Shown here piece by piece: positions 11,951-24,772 of a stretch of DNA of 64,000 nucleotides. A program made the position numbers and the translations under genes. The DNA is from Amoebophrya sp. A120 (taxonomy: Eukaryota > Sar > Dinophyceae > Syndiniales > Amoebophryaceae): the NCBI GenBank assembly GCA_905178155.1, contig CAJINV010000005.1:1986054-2050053 (forward strand). The letters are read 5' to 3'. The notes beneath the pieces were generated by a model, which was not told where the DNA came from, made no database searches, and saw nothing but the letters and a program-made list of their open reading frames with translations. Each line of letters begins with the position of its first letter. Position 1 is the first letter of the stretch.

Positions 11951-14900
11951 TCACACTTCGAACTTAAAGTTCGTGATTTTCATTTCCGTCTTCGCTCCTC
12001 TTAAGCCGCCAATGTGCCTCTTCCACCGCATGGTCGCGCTGCCCTTCTCCGTGCCCGTGCTCGTTGACTGGTCCTTCGGCAAGTAGGTCTGCGTTTCGTT
12101 CTCGCGGCGGAAGGTAGACCCGATCGTCTGCGTGCCGTGGGTGTGCTTGCGACGAATATCTGGATTGTGATGTTGGGAAAATTTTTTGTTTATTCGCATC
12201 ACAAATCGGGTTTCTAGTGCATTAGACGGGCATATGAGTAGAAACTCGACAAGTGGGTCGATCTCGAACTCGATGCTTATACTGAATTGCTGCATCACAA
12301 ATTCTTGCTGTACCTGCCATCCTCAAGGCGTCCTTCCTCAATTTCCACTCGTTCCACTCATACGTCGGGTCGATGTTCGCTTATGGGAGGGAAGAACCAT
12401 TTCACTGTCAATTTGTCATGCACAAAACGTAGCAGCAAGGTGTTCGTCTTCCTTGCCGAAGAGGCGCGAGTAGACGCTGGGTGTCTGTAAGTGTATGCGT
12501 GATTTCTCGTAGCACATAAGGAATTGAAATTCAATTATAGCGCATTATATATCCATCGTAGATTTATTTCCTGATATCATTACCATGCGACAGCACAAAA
12601 AAGTTGGCATGCCAATCAAGCACGAAATTTGCACTGGACCACAGTTTGTGTTGATTCTCCCCTCTGATACCGACTCCAGGAAGTGCACGGGCGTCTGCGT
12701 TGAACCGTCGTCCACCTTTTGCGCGCCGAAGTGCTCCAACACCGCATGCAAGGATGACTGCGGGAAGTCCTCGTGCAATCGGAGTAGCTGGATCAGCTGC
12801 GGCATCTTGTAGCAGTGCTCCCGCACGGCGAGAAAGGCGTTACTCGGGCTTTTCACAAACTCCTTCATCATTTCAAAGGACTCAAACACGCAAAACCGCC
12901 CCTTATACTGGATCACCCCGAGCCCCGGATCCCCGGAGGAGAGCACCCCGTCCGAGCTGCACAAGCGCTGCACGCAGTAGCCCTGGAAATCCAGCGGCAG
13001 CTGCAGAAAATTGGGCGTGGTGTCCGGGGAGAGAAACATCGGGTGGTCGGAAACCACGAGGGGAAACTGCTGGTGCGTGTCCGTTCCGCTCGTACTGGAG
13101 GAACTTTGCGTGGTCGTATATCCAACAAGAAAAAGGTGTTACGGTCGCACACATTTTTTGCAAGTAATCCCGCAACACCGATTTTTTGGTCGGCATCACA
13201 AGAAAAATCTGTCGTGCACCAAGTTAGAGTGAGAGGGTATGGAAAAAAAAAAACATGTACGTATGAAACTAAGCTGCTGAGTATGTCCGGCAAGACAGAA
13301 CTTTTCTGCCTGGTATTAGCATGTTCTGCAAGAAGACAGCGTGCAACTACTGTGACCACCTTCTTCTTGCGATATCGTGTTTTTCGTCTCTAATATCGCG
13401 GGCACCGGACCGTGGACCTCGGTGATCAGCGTTGTAATTTGCTCCGTGATTTCGTCCATGGTTGGCTTTGGCTCGGTATTGAGAGGAAAAATCCCCCCTC
13501 CCCATATCAAAGGGAGATTTCTGATGCGCGATTTGTGTACACAAATCAACCTGTATTGCTGGAAAGTAAAGGGACACACCCACGGCCTAGTCTTCAGGCT
13601 CTTTGTCATGCTGTTCTGCACAATGCAGCTGCTGCCCGTCATGCTGGCGAGGCAAGGCTTGGCCGTGCCAGACAGAACTACAGTCCGCATCCCTTCCCTA
13701 CCAGCATCACAACTGGATTTGTGAACAGCAATCAGCATCACAAATTTCCATTTTTTTATGGGGAGGGGAGATTTTTCGCTTTGATACTCGGCGGGTTTGC
13801 TCGACTCCGCTTTCAACGTTTCGAGAAACTCTTTTGGGAGGGTCGGGCAGTACCTGCGAGGGTGACGTCAAGTAGTTTCTGAGCTCGCGTGTTTATTTAC
13901 TTGAGGTTCAAATTCGATAACTTGGTCGCATGAGAAACTAAGCAATACATCAAGATGCGAATCAAAAAATACTGTGACTTCTGGAGCAGCTCCCTCAAGT
14001 CGAGCTTGGCCGTTGCCAGATGCAGGTCCAGTCTTGCTATTCCCAGCAATTTTCCCAGACTGTCGAAAAGCGGATACACTTCGCCCTTTGCTAGGGAACC
14101 TTTCAAGTTTCGAAAGATTTTATTTAAGTACTTCTTGGCTTCTCATCATATTAAATATGCATGTGCATCTTCACAGATTCAGATACTGGCGCTCAATCAC
14201 CTTTATAAATGGCGCTCAATCACCTTTTTCTAGAAAGAAGTAGAAGGTCTATTTTCCCCTCCCAAATGATCAAAACTGTAGATACCTCTCTGCATCTCGA
14301 TTTTTTCCACGAGCGCTTGCACCAGCCCGTCGTACTGCGCCCGGTGTTCCCCTAGCCTCGTTTGCAGCATTGTGAAATCGTCGCACAGCGTTTGCCAGTA
14401 GACTAACCTCTGCCGCCAGTGCGCGAGTTCCTCTTTTTTCGCGTTGTGCTTGAGGCTAATCACCTTCCACTGCCGACACATTTCGGTTGACTCCTCGATT
14501 TGCTCTTGGATGTGGGAAATCACCTCCTCTAATTTCGACACCGTCCAGCACTGCTCTAGCAGAAGGCAGGGCGCACTGTCGGCAGCTGTTGAGAAATTTC
14601 ATTTATAGATTTTTCCAAGGCAGGAAATCTACGCATCTTCGGCGTCACGGAGCATGCTAGAAGCTTGTGGTGGTTCTTGACAAAGACTGAAAATGAATCT
14701 GAAGACACACCTGCACTCCCCGTGGCTTGTATGGCTGCGAGTTTGAGGTTGAGAATTCTTATGCCGTGGCAGATTCGCAGCAACTCCTCGGTTTGTTGCC
14801 GCTTCTCCGGGGCGGTGAGCGCGAGAAACCGCTGCATGGTGACCTTCGGCATGACGGATTCCAGGATCTGCGTCATCTCCTTGTCGAGATACTTGTCGTT

Positions 14901-15835
14901 GTGCTCCTTTATCGGCTTGGAGGACACCGAACTCGGCATGGATGGGACCTTACACCTCTTCACCAGCATCTCCACGATTTTGTTCCACACCAAGTTGCCC
15001 TGCTCGTAATTCAGGTGCACGGAACTCGAGGCGCCCTCCTGAATGATGAAGTTTATCGTCCTCGACTCGTATTCCGCCTGCTCCTGCGCTATCGCAGACA
15101 CCTTCTGCTCGCCTTCCAGAGCTGCGGTCTCAAACCTGATGTACCGTTTTTAAATTGTCATGCGAAACATGCTGCAGAGCACAGGACGGAGGAGTTGCTG
15201 CTTCTCATGCACGGTAAAGAAAAACGAAACACGCTGCAAATGACGCAATCTGAAAGTAATTTGTCAATAGTGCCGAAGCTGTAGAAGTCGATGATGTCAA
15301 GAAACGAATAAATACGCTGCTTGTAGTGCCAATGTTTCCATGCCCGGCTGCTGTTTGGTGTTAAAAAGCTTCTTCATGTATCCCAAGAAAAAAGTATTCT
15401 AGCAGTTACACACATTTTTTGCCGACTCAGCAACAGTTCAGATATGGTCTTCTACAGGACAGGAAAAATTCAAATTTGCAGCAAGAGGACTGTATGTAAT
15501 ACAGTCACTGTATGCAAGAAAAAAAACACGCATGAACATAAAACGAGGTTCCCGGGCTACTACATCATGACCGAGTTTGTCTGTCTTGCTGATCCTGCAA
15601 AAAAATGTGTACTTAAAAACTGCCAAACCGTTGTAGTTTCTTTGCATATCACACTCTCCTCCACCACAACCCTCGCCTCTGGCTCCTGCAAGCCGCCTGC
15701 TTCGGCGTAGAACGCCGAGGTCGCATTGTTGAAGATCGTTCTGGCCACCAACGCGGCGAGCGACTCGGACACCGACAGACCGAGCTGCCGGCAGGCCAGC
15801 ACCAGCTCCTTGGTAATCGCGTTGAGCGAGATCAT
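11951..15835 (-). CDS. CFAP206: CFAP206 (FAP206) axonemal radial-spoke/dynein docking protein
   Basis: Ciliary protein that helps dock radial spoke 2 and dynein c on the 96-nm axoneme repeat (family knowledge). Exons (minus): 15835-15649, 15378-15306, 15128-14711, 14585-14286, 14099-13973, 13853-13787, 13476-13375, 13118-12670, 12381-12314, 12159-11951. ATG at 15835 begins MISLNAITKELVLAC. The recognisable family blocks are the N-terminal helix with KKLFNTKQQPGMETLALQAA, the middle SVMPKVTMQRFLALTAPEKR, the conserved FLQLPLDFQGYCVQRL / DGVLSSGDPGLGVIQYKGRF block, YEWNEWKLRKDALRMA, and the THGTQT / RRENETQTYLPKD end. Four introners and five GT-AG introns interrupt it. Exon 2/3 joining (phase 0) is the least certain junction. 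It implies a flagellated stage in the life cycle. Confidence 0.92.
12382..12669. mobile_element. Introner, singleton ends (CFAP206 exons 8/9)
   Basis: 288 bp. Diverged inverted ends TATGGGAGGGAAGAACC and GATTCTCCCCTCTGATA; flanks TCGCT and CCGAC no longer match well, suggesting an old insertion. Deletion gives ESANIDPTYEWNEW. Confidence 0.75.
13119..13374. mobile_element. Introner, singleton ends (CFAP206 exons 7/8)
   Basis: 256 bp. Ends TATCCAACAAGAAAAAGGTG and CACCTTCTTCTTGCGATA. Flanks TCGTA and TCGTG match at 4 of 5. Confidence 0.86.
13477..13786. mobile_element. Introner, family C (CFAP206 exons 6/7)
   Basis: 310 bp. Subterminal GGAAAAATCCCCCCTCCCC against an inverse copy with small differences. 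The repeat CTCGG is exact. Confidence 0.93.
15379..15648. mobile_element. Introner, singleton ends (CFAP206 exons 1/2)
   Basis: 270 bp. Loose inverted ends TATCCCAAGAAAAAAGT and GTAGTTTCTTTGCATA; flanks TCATG/TCACA. Deletion joins VVVEES to VKKLFNTK in frame, matching the family. Confidence 0.8.
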
Positions 15836-17574
15836 CGTGCGATGTACGAAGTTGTGGTGGTTGTCCTCTCGGGTTTTTTTTGTAGAAGCTGTGGTCTTGT
15901 TCTCCGATCAGCCTTAAGAACAGTTTCTCGTGGAGGTCACCAAAGAGGTAGGAGAAGACGCGTCGAAAGTGGACCACGAGTCTTCTTGTTGTGCAACGCG
16001 AACTAGAAACTCGTTTGGGTTTTATTTCTCAGCGAAGTAGGAAGAAGATGCGGGAGTTGTTACAAAGACGCCATCTTCTGGCTCAGGCTGTCTACCAACT
16101 GTAGTGACATCAAGATCCTCGGCGGCCCCTCGGTCTCCCCTCCACTGCTAGCGGTGACCTAGCAGCTACCCCGGAGGTGGGACCACACGCACGATCAGAG
16201 AAGGGCTATTTGTGAAAAAACTGAGAGACACTAAACACAGTTCTACGTTTGGGTCAAGGACAAAAACGAGTTCATGTGCACGTTGGTGCTGAGGACTGCA
16301 ATGAGTTCCGATCGACAATGACTATCACTATGCCCACCTTGGGGTTGTACGCGTATATTCAACAACAACAACCGATCGCGGTGCTGGCGACATTTCATGG
16401 AACTAGAGATTCCTCATGCTCTCCGGCTCTCACGACCCAAACCCAAGACAACTACATAATGAATCGTGATCGTCTCGTTCATGAATAGCCCACGGCGTCG
16501 AGGAATTTCTGTCGCAGCCATGTTAGAACTGAACATGCTAGATGAGCATCCGTGCTAAATTACGACCCAGAGGAGGCGGACAAAGAAATCAACACGACCC
16601 TCACGATGGTTCCATCTCTGTTCATCAATATAATCTCTCGGTCACGACACTGCGTGACGGTAAGACCACGCTAAGATCCACCACCTTAAGTGACCTTGCC
16701 AGTAAGCCCTCGATCATTCCCGAAACGACGTAATAAATGGCACTGTCCGACCAGACGAAAAGATGGACGATTCTATTAGGTACAACTCCCGCAATCTTGT
16801 ATTTACTACAGAAGTACTGAAGTCGACGAAGGTGCGGAGATCAATGAGAATCGAACCACTTGGTAGTACCAACCTCACAAAACTTTTTTTTCAATCGCGA
16901 GTGTGCACGAAGACGAAGCCTAGCTAGAGGTGGAGCTAGTAGCTACGCATGACATAACCACACAGGACCCCAAAACATCGTGGAACAGTTTCAGTGAAGC
17001 GGGCCCTTTGCTGCGGCCTGACCCTGAGATTGCGTATCACTTTATAATCAATCCTTGGTCGCCTTCTTCGCTGTTGCGAAAACGCAATTACTTTTGCTTA
17101 GGTTTTTGGTCACGCTCTTTCGTGATAAATCGGGTACTTTATAGAAGTTTCTTGATGACATTGCATATCTCTACCGAGACTGCTGGTGAGTATTGACGCC
17201 AGGATTCTACTGTCGATGCTTGAGCACCAGAAGGTTGATGTTACAAAAAAATTTGAATGCCTATGCCATGATCCCTACCTCTTTTACTACCTTCATCAAT
17301 ATAGAAGAGTCGGTGGAGGTTGGTAAAAACTTTTGACATTAGTTTTGAAAAATTCTACTTTTCGCTCTACGCCTGTTCTTGTGGCTCTTTTCCGTTGCGC
17401 GTGAAAAGTTCTTGAGTCTGTAGCGCGTCGACTAAAAAGCAGTCAAGGTGAACAAAGTGACTTCTGTCGATCATTTTCAGCTGCACAGACACTCCTCCAC
17501 CAGGGCTGGCTCATCTTCTCGACGCAAGTAGAAGATGCACGAGTTGTAGTTGTACTTTCAGTCTCCCGATCTAC
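15836..17574. other. Intergenic ~1.7 kb
   Basis: Between the CFAP206 start and the kinase stop codon. Only short, unconvincing frames. No introner ends, which fits their restriction to genes. Confidence 0.55.
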
Positions 17575-20500
17575 TTAGTCAAACAGTCGCGGATGCACGT
17601 TTGCCAGAGTACGAAAGAACTCGTGCCGTAGCGCTGCGTCCGGCGTGATGCGTTTCTCCTTGTCAAGTTTCAGCATCTTCCACGTCAAATCATTGTACTC
17701 AATCTGCAACTTCGCCTTCAGATTGACCCGCACCCGCTCCAAAGAAATTCCCTCGGGCGGATATGGAGAGGGAAAAATAGGTGACCATCACCGGTTGCTG
17801 TGGGGGGACGCGGTGCGACGAATCTCTCTTTCTGGGCGAGTAGAACTTGTTCGGCTTTACCACTTGCTTGCTCGTGATTTTCATAAAAAATAGCGGCAGC
17901 TGCATAGATTTTTTCTGAATGCATCACCATCATGACCAAGCACAAGGACAACGACCCTCAGCACGACCACGGCAAAGGGTAAATAATCAGCAATCGCGAC
18001 AGTTCCTTTTTTCCGCACGTAACCTGGTCGCCGCTTGCGCCGGTGGTTTTTCCGGTGGCGGCCTGGTGCTCTTCTTTTTCTGCTGCAGTTCCTGGTTGTT
18101 GTCGCTGCCGTTCGGCGGAAAAGTCGTGGTGCCGCCGCCGGACAGAGCCGCGGGCGTTCGTTCCCCGAGCGCCGCCGTCGTCGTGGGGTCTGCAACTAGT
18201 TCCGCTTCTGCCACTGTTTTTATTTCGGGCACGCTTTTACCAGCAGGGGCAGCAGCGGCTCCGGATGTGGTCGCACCTGTAGCAATTCCTGTATTTTTCG
18301 CTAGTACGCGGAGACCCGACAACGCGCCTGGCGCGTCCTCCATCTCAACGTCAGCTGCCTGCTCTTCTGCGCCCCCACGAGAACCCACGTTGCCGCCCTT
18401 GCTTTTCTCCTCTTCACTGCTGCGCGCCTTCTTGTTCCCCTGATGTCCCTCCCCGTCTTCGCTCTTTACCTCGTCGTCGTCGTCCGCACTGCTCGACCCA
18501 GATGACGAAGAACTGGAAGAACTTGAGGAAGACTCGCCACCGGCATCCGGGCTGTCCTCGGTTTCGTTTTTCTTGCCGTCATTCGTTTTTTCGCCGCCAT
18601 TTTCCTCCCCGGCCGGCGCATTTTCCTCGTTTTCCGCTTCGAGGACGGGGTCCTGTTCTTTCTGTTGCTCCAGTAGAGCGTCGACCTCAGGTAGTAGTTC
18701 TTGCCCACTGCCGTCGTCGTTTCCTTTGGTTTCATCTCGTCGTCCCTCGGTGCCCGGGTTCCGGACTTCCTGCACCCCCTCCGAGCCATCTTCCGCGTCC
18801 GCGTCCGCCGTTTTGATCAGCCGAGAGTGCTCGCACAGGAGCAACTCCGCCTCCTTGCTGCTGTAGAAAGACTCACTGGCCGGCAGGTGCTCCGCGTTGG
18901 GGGCGCGCGAAAAATCGGAGTCAGCGTCGAGCTCATGCCTGCACCCGATCGACCACGGTTGAAATTGCCACTTTTCCAGTACCTCCTGTAGGCGGTTATC
19001 ACCTTGCGCCCTGCGCGTCACACTACCCCGGTAGAACACCCGCTCCCGTAGCATATCACACAGATAAAAGCTGGCCGGTGCTGGGCATATTTGTAAACGC
19101 AAGGAAACCCACAGAGAAATTTATCTCTACTGCAAATTGTAAACAGCATGCTACGGGCTCGCCCATGGCAGACTTTGCTGTGCGTTTGTTCTTTATTTTT
19201 GCACTTTACAAATGCCGCCTGCTAGCTTTTTTCGGTGGCATACAGCACGTCGGATGCTTTTACTTCGGCCTCGGTTCCCTTCTCGACGTACATCCGCCGC
19301 GCCAAGCTTAGCGGGACAGCCAATTTCCGTTCGTACTTTCTGCCGTTGTTGGGGTGGGGGGTTTTGCTTTCTATTCTCGTGAAAAAGATGACTGCTCTCG
19401 AGGACTACAACTAACTTTCAAAACACAGCTAGCTCTCTATTCCGAAGACTACAAGCGGGCCAAAAAATCTTCCTGTCTGCTGCACGCTCGCGTGGCACAA
19501 ATAATTGTGGGTGGTTTCATGCAACTTCACCACACAACAAGTGCCCAAACTTATGTGCTGCGCCACCAGTTTCCCAAGCAGCAGAGAGAGGAAAAGGGAA
19601 AAAATGCATAAGAAACGAAACAAAAAGCAGCAGCATGACCCCAGCAGTTCTTGGAGCTCGCGGACCGCGTCTTTTCCACGGGGTAAAATCAATGTCAAAG
19701 AGGTTGTCCTGCCGCTGGAAATTCCTCGCCATTTTCAAACCTACTTTTTTATCTGGGTAGGAAACCGTGTCGGGCGGGCCGTCGGTATGCATTGCAAAAA
19801 ATGTGTCTACTGGGTCTGAAAGAGTGCAACGTTTGTCATGAACATTTTGCATGACCCGTGCTGTCTGTGGTGCGTCCCCTAGCATCATAAATTTCTGAAA
19901 AACTCTTGGTCGTGTCTTGGTCTTGATGCCTGTTCCACATGAGTAGAAGTGCCTTCTCCGCGTACTGAAAAAAGTGGACTGACTCCCCTCGGTCTCGCTT
20001 CATATGCAATACAACAGGCTCCTGTTGTATCTGAGAATCCAAAAAATGCAGCATCACAAGGTGCACTCTTCCTGATCGCCGAACCTCAAATTTGCAAAAA
20101 TGCATAGTCGGCTTGGTGCGCCAAGTCTGGCGGGTCGAGGTCGTTGAACGTGTGCTGCGCGTACAGCTTGAGCAGGTGGTGCGTGTCCCTCTGGTCCGTT
20201 GCCGAAAGGGAAAAAAGTCTCCGGACCAAGCAATCCGGCACTTTGCCACTCTTGTTCTTCAACTTCCGCGCGCCCGTCGCCGGGTCGGTCTCGTAAAACG
20301 TCCGATAGTAGGCGGCCTCCGCGCGCGTCACGAGGTACCGCGGACAGGGGCCGACGACCTGCAGCACCATGTCGATGTGCACCCGCGCCGCCCGGTTTTC
20401 CCCCAACTTCTCCCGCCGCGGGTCCAGCGTCCGCGTGTAGCTCGGGAAGAGCTTGTGGCCACCCACGAAGGTCTCAAAGGACAGCACGGCGAAGGACCAC

Positions 20501-23500
20501 ATGTCGACGGCCGGGGTTGGCTATCAAATGTAAAAATGTCTGGGTCTAGAAACTTGTCATGCTGGTTGGCGTATCATGAGGCGGCCACAAATGCTGGCTC
20601 AGCATGACAAGTTTCTGAGCTCCTGGGTGTTGCCTATTCTGCATGACAAACTGCGCTTCTGCATCACAGAAACGCGGAGCTCTTGGGTAACGTGCATGAC
20701 AGATTTAAGAGTTATGCCAGACAAGCATGACAAACGTGAATTCTTCCAGACCCAGACATTTTTACATTTCATATTAGCGGCCAGTCCCCCATCCAGATCT
20801 CCGGCGCCCGGTACCAGGGAGGCGAGATGTGCTGCGATTATCACAATGAAAAGTGCCCCCCACCCCTGAAATTGCAAGTATTTGTGGTGCGCAGTTTCCA
20901 AATGAAAACTTTTTGTCATGCATGAAAGGAGTATGAATCTTTGTGATGCAGAGTCTAGGCGTGGATCGCATCGCTTGCATGACTGCCGCCGCTCTTGCTG
21001 GGGTCTTTTGCAATGCAAATTTTTGCTATTCACGATTGGAAACCTGTGATGCTGATAGATGCAAGAAGGCGAATGTTTCATTTGGAAAGGTTTGCAATAC
21101 AAATGCTCCCAAGTTCGGGGGTGGGGGGATTTTTCCTCTCAATAGCGATCGCGCGTTCTCCAGTGGCGCTTTCTTGATCTCGCCCAGGTCGGCCAACTTC
21201 GCGGTGCAGGCGAGGATGTAGCCTTCCACGTCTTTGGGTCTCAGCCCGTGCATACCGGTGAAGAAACGCTCCCTGCGCAGTTGGTCCTCCTTCGCGCGCA
21301 GGGCGGCTTCCATCTTTTCGTTGCCGCTCAAGACGCGCTGGTTGTCGTGCACGACCGGGTCGTAGGAGGCCGGAAAAAGAATTCTCTGCCGGTTCATCTC
21401 GTCCTGGTGGTCGGCGAGCGTCCGCACCATTTTCACTCGTTCCGGGTCCAGGTGGATCATCACGTTGTCGGGCTTCAAGTCCGTGTGCATGTACCCAATG
21501 TGCCTCAACCACCGCAGGCCCTGCAGCACGTGGTAGCAAAGACGGCCGGCGAGGTGGACGGGGAGCCCGATGCGCTTGTTTTCCGGCCGGACGCCCTCCC
21601 CCTGCGGTCTTGGCTCGTACTGGTTGATCAGGGTGCTCAGATTCTTTTCGTACGGCTCGTAGTGCCCGGTGCCCATGTTCACTTTGCCCGCCAGCGCCTT
21701 CTGGCCCGTGTTCCGCCAGAGCTCCTCCTTCACCAGGTCGTTATATCTCTCCCGCAAAAACTGCATATTTCCGTGCCCGAGCTCGAACACCTGGAAGATG
21801 TGGCCCTCATGTTCGAAGCATTCCGCGCCGCCATGCACTGCAAAACGAACCCCATCGCGCTACCAGGAATTCGAATGCTTTCTTACGCGGCAGATTTCCA
21901 CTGCGTTTGTATCTCAAACAGCTGCAAAAACGAAATTTGTAGAACATGTGCATGATGGAAACTGGAACTTACACTTACTACGAAGAAACTAACAGGCGTT
22001 CGGTTTGTGTTGCATGAGTCGTCCTCGTTCTTTGTTGCAATTGGTCCAGGTAGTGCGATGATCATAGGTACTTTTACAGGAGGTAACCGTGGAACATCAT
22101 CAGGAGCCGGGCCGTGTCTTTCTTCTGGTGTTTTTGCAGAAAATCCAACTTCTGCGAAGTGTCCCAGTAGTTCCATCTCTGGTCTTCGGAGAGCTCCGTG
22201 GCGGCCTGCGGTTCTCCGCTGGCAGGGGCAGCTGCGTCCAAAATCTTTTCCAGCTTGCCCTGCAGCCTGTCTACCATGCGGCCCTTCCAGTTGTCGTAGT
22301 GCACGGAGTACATCCTGCTCGCGGTATGTAGCTCCTCCAGGTACCGCTGCTCCTTTTTCACTTGGATTGTCCCGGAGGAAAAGAAGGCCAGCACGTGCTC
22401 AGCACATCGGACTGAACTCTGTAATGGGGTCAAGACGAAAGAAGTGCAATGGAAGCACATGCAAAATTCAGAAACTATCCGCACAGGATTTTCCTGTCTG
22501 CTTTTACATCTCAAATACCATGCAGGGAACATACATAGGTAGACGGAGCGGATTAGGCCTACGGCACACATGGTGGCTTTTTTTCGCATGATACTGTTCG
22601 CGATGAACGAGCCGCTTTTGCTACCCCAGCCAGACTATGGATTGGAGATACACTACCACTAGCAAATTGCAAGCACAGGCCACATTTTCGGCATTAGTTC
22701 CAACACACATGAAGGGAAAAAAGAAAGCCCATACATAGTCAAAACCAGACCAAATTCAAAATCTAGAAGGGCATTACAAAAAAAGCGTGGCGCAGGCACC
22801 TCGCCTCTTCCTTTATTTCCCCCACTGCCAGAGCCAAACCCCTCCGCGGCCTTTCGGGGCCCCTCCGCGGCTAGCAGAACCTTGCTAGTTTAGTGCTCTC
22901 CGCATCCGATACGGATTCCGGGTCGTTCATTTGCCGCGATGACTTTAGCGCGACCTGGGTCCAGTTGCTCGGTTTCTCCGAATCCTGCGGGGCCGCTTCG
23001 ACGGAGCGCCAGGCCTTGTAGACTATGCCATACATCCCCTTGCCCAAAGTCGCGCAGCGGTAGCGGCTTCCTCCGGCCTTCATTAACATGGGGTCACTGA
23101 TAAAGCGGTAGGTGATGTTCTCCTGTACGTCGACATTGTCCCAGACCACCGGCGCAGGTGTCGTCGCGTTTTCTGGAGAAGGTTCTTCCTGCTCCTCTTG
23201 CTCGCCAGTACTCCTAGTCGCGTTCACGGGGGGCACCGAGCTCGAGGGATGCAAGGTTGCCGGGGTAGCCGCGCCCGAAAAGTTGGCCTCCTTGTAGGAG
23301 TAGGAAACCTTGACGGGGAGGACCTGATCGGGCTGCGCGTGGAAATACGCCGAGTGGTCGCTCTTCTCCTTGGGATGTTCCCGCTTCGCTTCCTCCCTGG
23401 CCGCCGTCAGCGCGTTGTTCGCCTTTTCGATCAACGGAACCCGATCGCGCCGCCACACCAGCTCCATCTGCCTGCGCCTTTGTTCTTCCTTCTGGCGCGC

Positions 23501-24772
23501 CTGTGGGTCGTCGTCACTGTCGGAGTCTGAGGAGCTGTCGCTGTCACTGGAAGACGAGGCCGGGGCGCCATCCTTCCCAGCGACCTTCCCCGCCACCTTC
23601 GCCTTCCCCTATCACATGGAAAAGTGCCCCCAGTGCCCCAGAGCGGAGACATGTTTGCTATTCAAAAACCCAAACCGGAAACACCCGCCATACCGAATGT
23701 TGCAGCATCACTAATTCGCAACGCGGCGTAGAGAAAATCTTAGCCGCACACTCGCACAACAAAATGGGGACTGCCCTGCTGGAGCGGCGCGGCTCGCGTC
23801 CGTTCTGAAACGAAACGCGCCGGCCTTCCTTTATGCAACAAAGAAAAAGCTCCAGCCCAGTTGGTGGAGCTTTGCCTGGTAAACACTTCGGCTGCGGCTC
23901 TGGGGCCGGGGCGCTTTTCATCGTGATATCCCGGGCGCCTTCTTTTTCATCGCCTGCTTCGGCTTCGGTTCTTTTTTCACGGGCGCGGCCTTTTTTTCTT
24001 TTTTCGCCTTCCCCTTCACAGGCTTTTTTTCTCCAGCTGGAGCCGCCGGCGGGCCACCGCCCGACCCCCCTTCTGCAGCCTTCTGCTTCTTCTGCGGCGG
24101 CTCCCCAGGTGCGGCTGCGGCCTGGTCCGCCTGGTTCTTCTTCCTTTTTTGGAATTTTGGCTTGTAGTCCACGACCTGCGCCCGCTTTCGCTTGGTGATG
24201 TACTTCTGCGCCACCAACTGCCGGACCGTGTCCAGGTCCGTCCCCTTCGGCCACTGCCAGGTTACTTTTCCATCTTTTCGCTTCGGAACGACGCCAGCCT
24301 GCTCGTCCTTGCGGCACCAGTCGCGAAGCCCGTCCGTGAACTTCCTGGTCTCTGCTTCGTTCGTGGGGGCCGGGGGCCCGAGGTGTGCCGCGAATTCGAG
24401 CGCAACCGCCTCCAGCGTGCACACCGCCGCGGCCTCGTTTTGCGCTCTCTTGACGGGGTCGCTATACCGGAGCGCCTCGGCGATCTCTTCCGCGCTCGGC
24501 ATGTTCGGGGGTGGGCCGAGTGCGCGCGCCGCTGCGTCTTCTGCCACGGGGGAGGGAGGGGCTTCGGGCTCTTTGTCGCTTTTCTCTACTGGTCCTGGCT
24601 CTTTTTGTTTTTTTTGGTCCGCGTGGTGTTCGGAAACAGCTCCCGCGTCCTGCTTCTCTCCGTCTTGTATTTTTTGTTCCACTTTTTGTTCCTGCTGTCG
24701 TTGTTCGTCTTCTGGCGGATTTTCGCCTGCTTCCCCCGGCGATCGGGGAGCCGGACTGCTGTCCTCGCCCAT
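17575..24772 (-). CDS. CMGC-type (SRPK/PRP4-like) protein kinase, ~1500 aa
   Basis: Serine/threonine kinase, probably acting on splicing or nuclear proteins (inference from subfamily). Exons (minus, approximate): 24772-23929, 23609-22881, 22416-22088, 21837-21145, 20838-20774, 20521-20107, 19785-19640, 19342-19244, 19070-~18005, ~17752-17575. The N-terminus is acidic then Lys-rich (KKEKKAAPVKKEPKPKQ), typical of nuclear kinases. Kinase motifs in order: glycine loop GKGMYGIVYKAW, VALKS, alpha-C glutamate in EQRYLEELH, hinge HIFQVFELGH, catalytic loop HTDLKPDNVM, DLG in place of DFG, WYRAPEIWMG, PAVDMWSFAVLSFE. After a 330-residue Ser/Glu/Asp-rich insert (exon 9) comes the subdomain XI end DLTWKMLKLDKEKRITP, stop 17575. 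There is a further insert between the catalytic loop and DLG. Split kinase domains and DLG occur in SRPK; HxDxKPDN also fits PRP4. The junction between exons 9 and 10 is unresolved. Confidence 0.82.
19786..20106. mobile_element. Introner, A-like (kinase exons 6/7)
   Basis: 321 bp. Ends TATGCATTGCAAAAAATGTG and TTTGCAAAAATGCATA. The repeat GTCGG is exact. Confidence 0.92.
20522..20773. mobile_element. Introner, family A (kinase exons 5/6)
   Basis: 252 bp. Starts TATCAAATGTAAAAATG. Flanks TTGGC and TTAGC (4 of 5). Deletion gives WPLTPAVDMWS. Confidence 0.9.
20839..21144. mobile_element. Introner, family D (kinase exons 4/5)
   Basis: 306 bp. Ends TATCACAATGAAAAGTGCC and TTTTTCCTCTCAATA around G-rich/C-rich inverted blocks. 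The repeat GCGAT is exact. With the previous element it isolates a 65-bp exon that encodes the APE motif. Confidence 0.92.
23610..23928. mobile_element. Introner, family D (kinase exons 1/2)
   Basis: 319 bp. Starts TATCACATGGAAAAGTGCCC. Flanks TCCCC/TCCCG (4 of 5). Deletion keeps the Lys/Ala/Gly tract in frame. Confidence 0.88.

Noticed and set aside
15438-15977. 180-codon minus ORF overlapping the CFAP206 start
   Set aside because: Frame-shifted shadow of CFAP206 exon 1 plus introner sequence.
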